This document shows positions 62,568 to 64,000 of a stretch of 64,000 nucleotides of DNA, one piece after another (positions within the stretch are counted from its first letter, which is position 1; every line of letters starts with the position of its first letter). Under the pieces are notes generated by a model that saw nothing but the letters and a program-made list of their open reading frames with translations, made no database searches and had not been told where the DNA came from. This DNA is from CAWUEX02 sp038148375 (GTDB taxonomy: Bacteria > Pseudomonadota > Alphaproteobacteria > Rhodospirillales > Rhodospirillaceae). Position numbers and translations under genes: made by a program. The stretch lies in the NCBI GenBank assembly GCA_038148375.1, contig JAYQVH010000001.1, positions 379,473-443,472 of the forward strand. Direction: 5' to 3'.

Positions 62568-63992
62568 ATGTCCATGTCCAATACCACCGACGCTGCGCAA
62601 GAGCGTTTTCACGCTGCCCTAACGGAGTATGAGGCCGGTCACCTCGCTGCGGCCGCCGAGGCGGCACGACACTTGGTGGAAGAGTCGCCTGAATTCGCGG
62701 ATGCCCACAATCTGTTGTCGGTGATCGCCCAGGACGAGGGCCGCCTGCACGATGCCGAAGCCGCCGCCCGTGCCGCGCTGGCCGGAGATCCGGGCAATCC
62801 TATTTATCTCAATTCCCTGGCCAACAGCCTGCGCCGCCTTGGCCGCACAGATGAATCTATCGTGGCATTCGAAAAAGCGCGCCGTGGGATGCCCGACCAG
62901 CCTGATATTTTGTTCAATCTCGGCAACGCGCTGCGCGACGCGGGCAGGTTTGAGGAGGCCGTAGACGCGTACCGGGCCTCCGTTACGGTTCGACCGGGAT
63001 CAATCGCGGTTTACAACAACCTGGCGATCACGTTGAAGGCGATGGGCGATCCCGAGGGTGCGGCGACCATCTTGATTGAAGGGTTGGCGTTTGCGCCGAA
63101 ATCTCCCGAACTGCGATTTAACCTCGGCAACGCTTTGCACGCCGCCGGGCGCGCCGACGCCGCAGAGGCCAGTTACCTGCGCGCGGTAGACCTGCGCCCA
63201 GCTCACGCCGACGCCTGGGTCAATCTGGGCGTTGTTCAAGCGGAACAAGGCAAAATATCCGACGCCGAAGCGAGCTTTCGAAAAGCGATCACGCTCGATC
63301 CAAATTTATCACAGGCTTATGTGGGTTTGGCAGACCTTGCCGATGACGGCAGCCTTGATGCCATCGCGCATCGCCGCGCCGTGCTGGAGATGAAGCCGGA
63401 CCTGGCCGCAATCCATTCGAGTCTTCTGATGTGCCTGCATTACACCGCATCAACAACCGTCGATGAGCTTGCCGATGAGCACCGTGCCTTCGGTGCTAAG
63501 TTTGACCGGACGGACGCACCGGCGTTCGACAAGAATCATGATTTCTCGGCTGACCGGCCGTTGCGCCGTGGCGTCATCTCTGGCGACTTTAGATTCCATG
63601 CGATGCTGTTCTTTGCCCAGCCTGTCTTGGCGCATCGCGACCGCACAGATGTTTCGCTGACGTGTTACTCGACAACGGCGCACCCGGACAGTCACACGGT
63701 AAAGTTCCGTCAGGCCGCCGATCAGTGGCGCGACGTGCGCACGCTTTCCGACGATGATCTCTCGCAGCTCATCGTTCGCGATGAGATTGATGTCCTGATC
63801 GATCTTGCCGGCCATGCCCCGCATAATCGTCTCCTGGCATTCGCCCGCCGGCCCGCGCCGCTCCAAATCGCCTGGGGTGACTACGTCGATACGCGCGGAC
63901 TTCAAGCGATCGATGTTCTTATTGGCGACGCTGTTCACACGCCAATGTGTCCCCTGTCAGCACCAATGGGACAGATTGGGGTGATTGCGTAA
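62568..63992 (+). pseudogene. TPR-SPINDLY/OGT-type glycosyltransferase, copy 3, interrupted at its 3' end
   Basis: The open frame encodes 474 residues: TPR repeats over about 10-280 (EYEAGHLAAAAEAARHLVEE, AVYNNLAITLKAMGDPEGAA), then the GT41 start RRGVISGDFRFHAMLFFAQP and DVLIDLAGHAPHNRLLAFA RRPAPLQIAWGDYVDTRG, written here in two pieces. Homology stops after IGDAVHTP, residue 459; the next 15 residues (MCPLSAPMGQIGVIA) are not family-like and a stop follows. Copies 1 and 2 carry roughly 200-280 more residues beyond this point, including the UDP-sugar site. So the catalytic C-terminus is lost, and the boundary at about 63944 coincides with foreign-looking sequence. Confidence 0.75.
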
Positions 63993-64000
63993 GGGAGTAA
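63945..64000. mobile_element. Possible end of an insertion sequence disrupting the third SPINDLY gene
   Basis: Beyond 63944 the sequence stops resembling the gene. It contains an imperfect inverted pair, TGTCCC (63948-63953) and GGGACA (63968-63973), and looks like the terminal bases of a transposable element, but no transposase is visible before the window ends. Family and exact boundary are not determinable here; no target duplication can be checked. Confidence 0.4.

Overview
This is a gene-dense, high-GC chromosomal segment of an alphaproteobacterium. The evidence is the order hemW-rdgB-rph-hrcA-grpE, a nearby dnaK-dnaJ pair with an RpoH-like promoter, and alphaproteobacterial-looking MaeB, GlnD, MurJ, BipA and Nfu proteins. 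The order may be Rhodospirillales-like, but no gene here fixes it. About 57 protein genes fill nearly all of the sequence. I found no rRNA, tRNA or CRISPR array, and no gap without a gene exceeds about 210 bases.

Layout. 1-4.9 kb: hemW (cut by the window edge), rdgB and rph leftward, then a gamma-glutamylcyclotransferase-like gene, hrcA and grpE rightward. 5.0-8.6 kb: an exported PQQ-type sugar dehydrogenase homologue, then three ASCH-domain paralogues with a GNAT acetyltransferase among them; the third paralogue carries a signal peptide. 8.6-13.1 kb: ridA and alkB leftward, dnaK and dnaJ rightward. 13.1-16.0 kb: a prolyl-hydroxylase-like dioxygenase, a SPINDLY/OGT-type glycosyltransferase and a methyltransferase whose 3' end overlaps the glycosyltransferase gene. 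16.1-42.2 kb: mostly housekeeping (dapB, nth, a bactofilin, an adenosine-kinase-like gene, typA, an ampG-like gene, a maeB-kinase-DUF3891 operon, mutS, glnD, murJ, trpS, nfu) plus a TauE/TIGR02186/UspA operon.

42.3-53.4 kb is a surface-glycan locus built as two divergent operons. Leftward run CMP-nonulosonate synthetase, hydrolysing 2-epimerase, gmd, fcl and a class III aminotransferase. Rightward run nonulosonate synthase, a NeuD-type acetyltransferase, a CBS-nucleotidyltransferase (PtmE-like), an SDR (PtmA-like) and a membrane 4,6-dehydratase (WbpM/PglF-like). The set suggests a CMP-activated nonulosonic acid of the legionaminic type made from a GDP-linked amino sugar, plus a GDP-6-deoxyhexose. 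After purH, a WbpB/WbpE-like dehydrogenase-aminotransferase pair adds capacity for a 3-amino sugar, followed by an MsbA-like exporter.

The right end holds two divergent TPR-SPINDLY glycosyltransferases, so the window has three. The last one loses family-like sequence abruptly at about 63,944 and ends in unrelated sequence that may be the tip of an insertion sequence continuing past the window.
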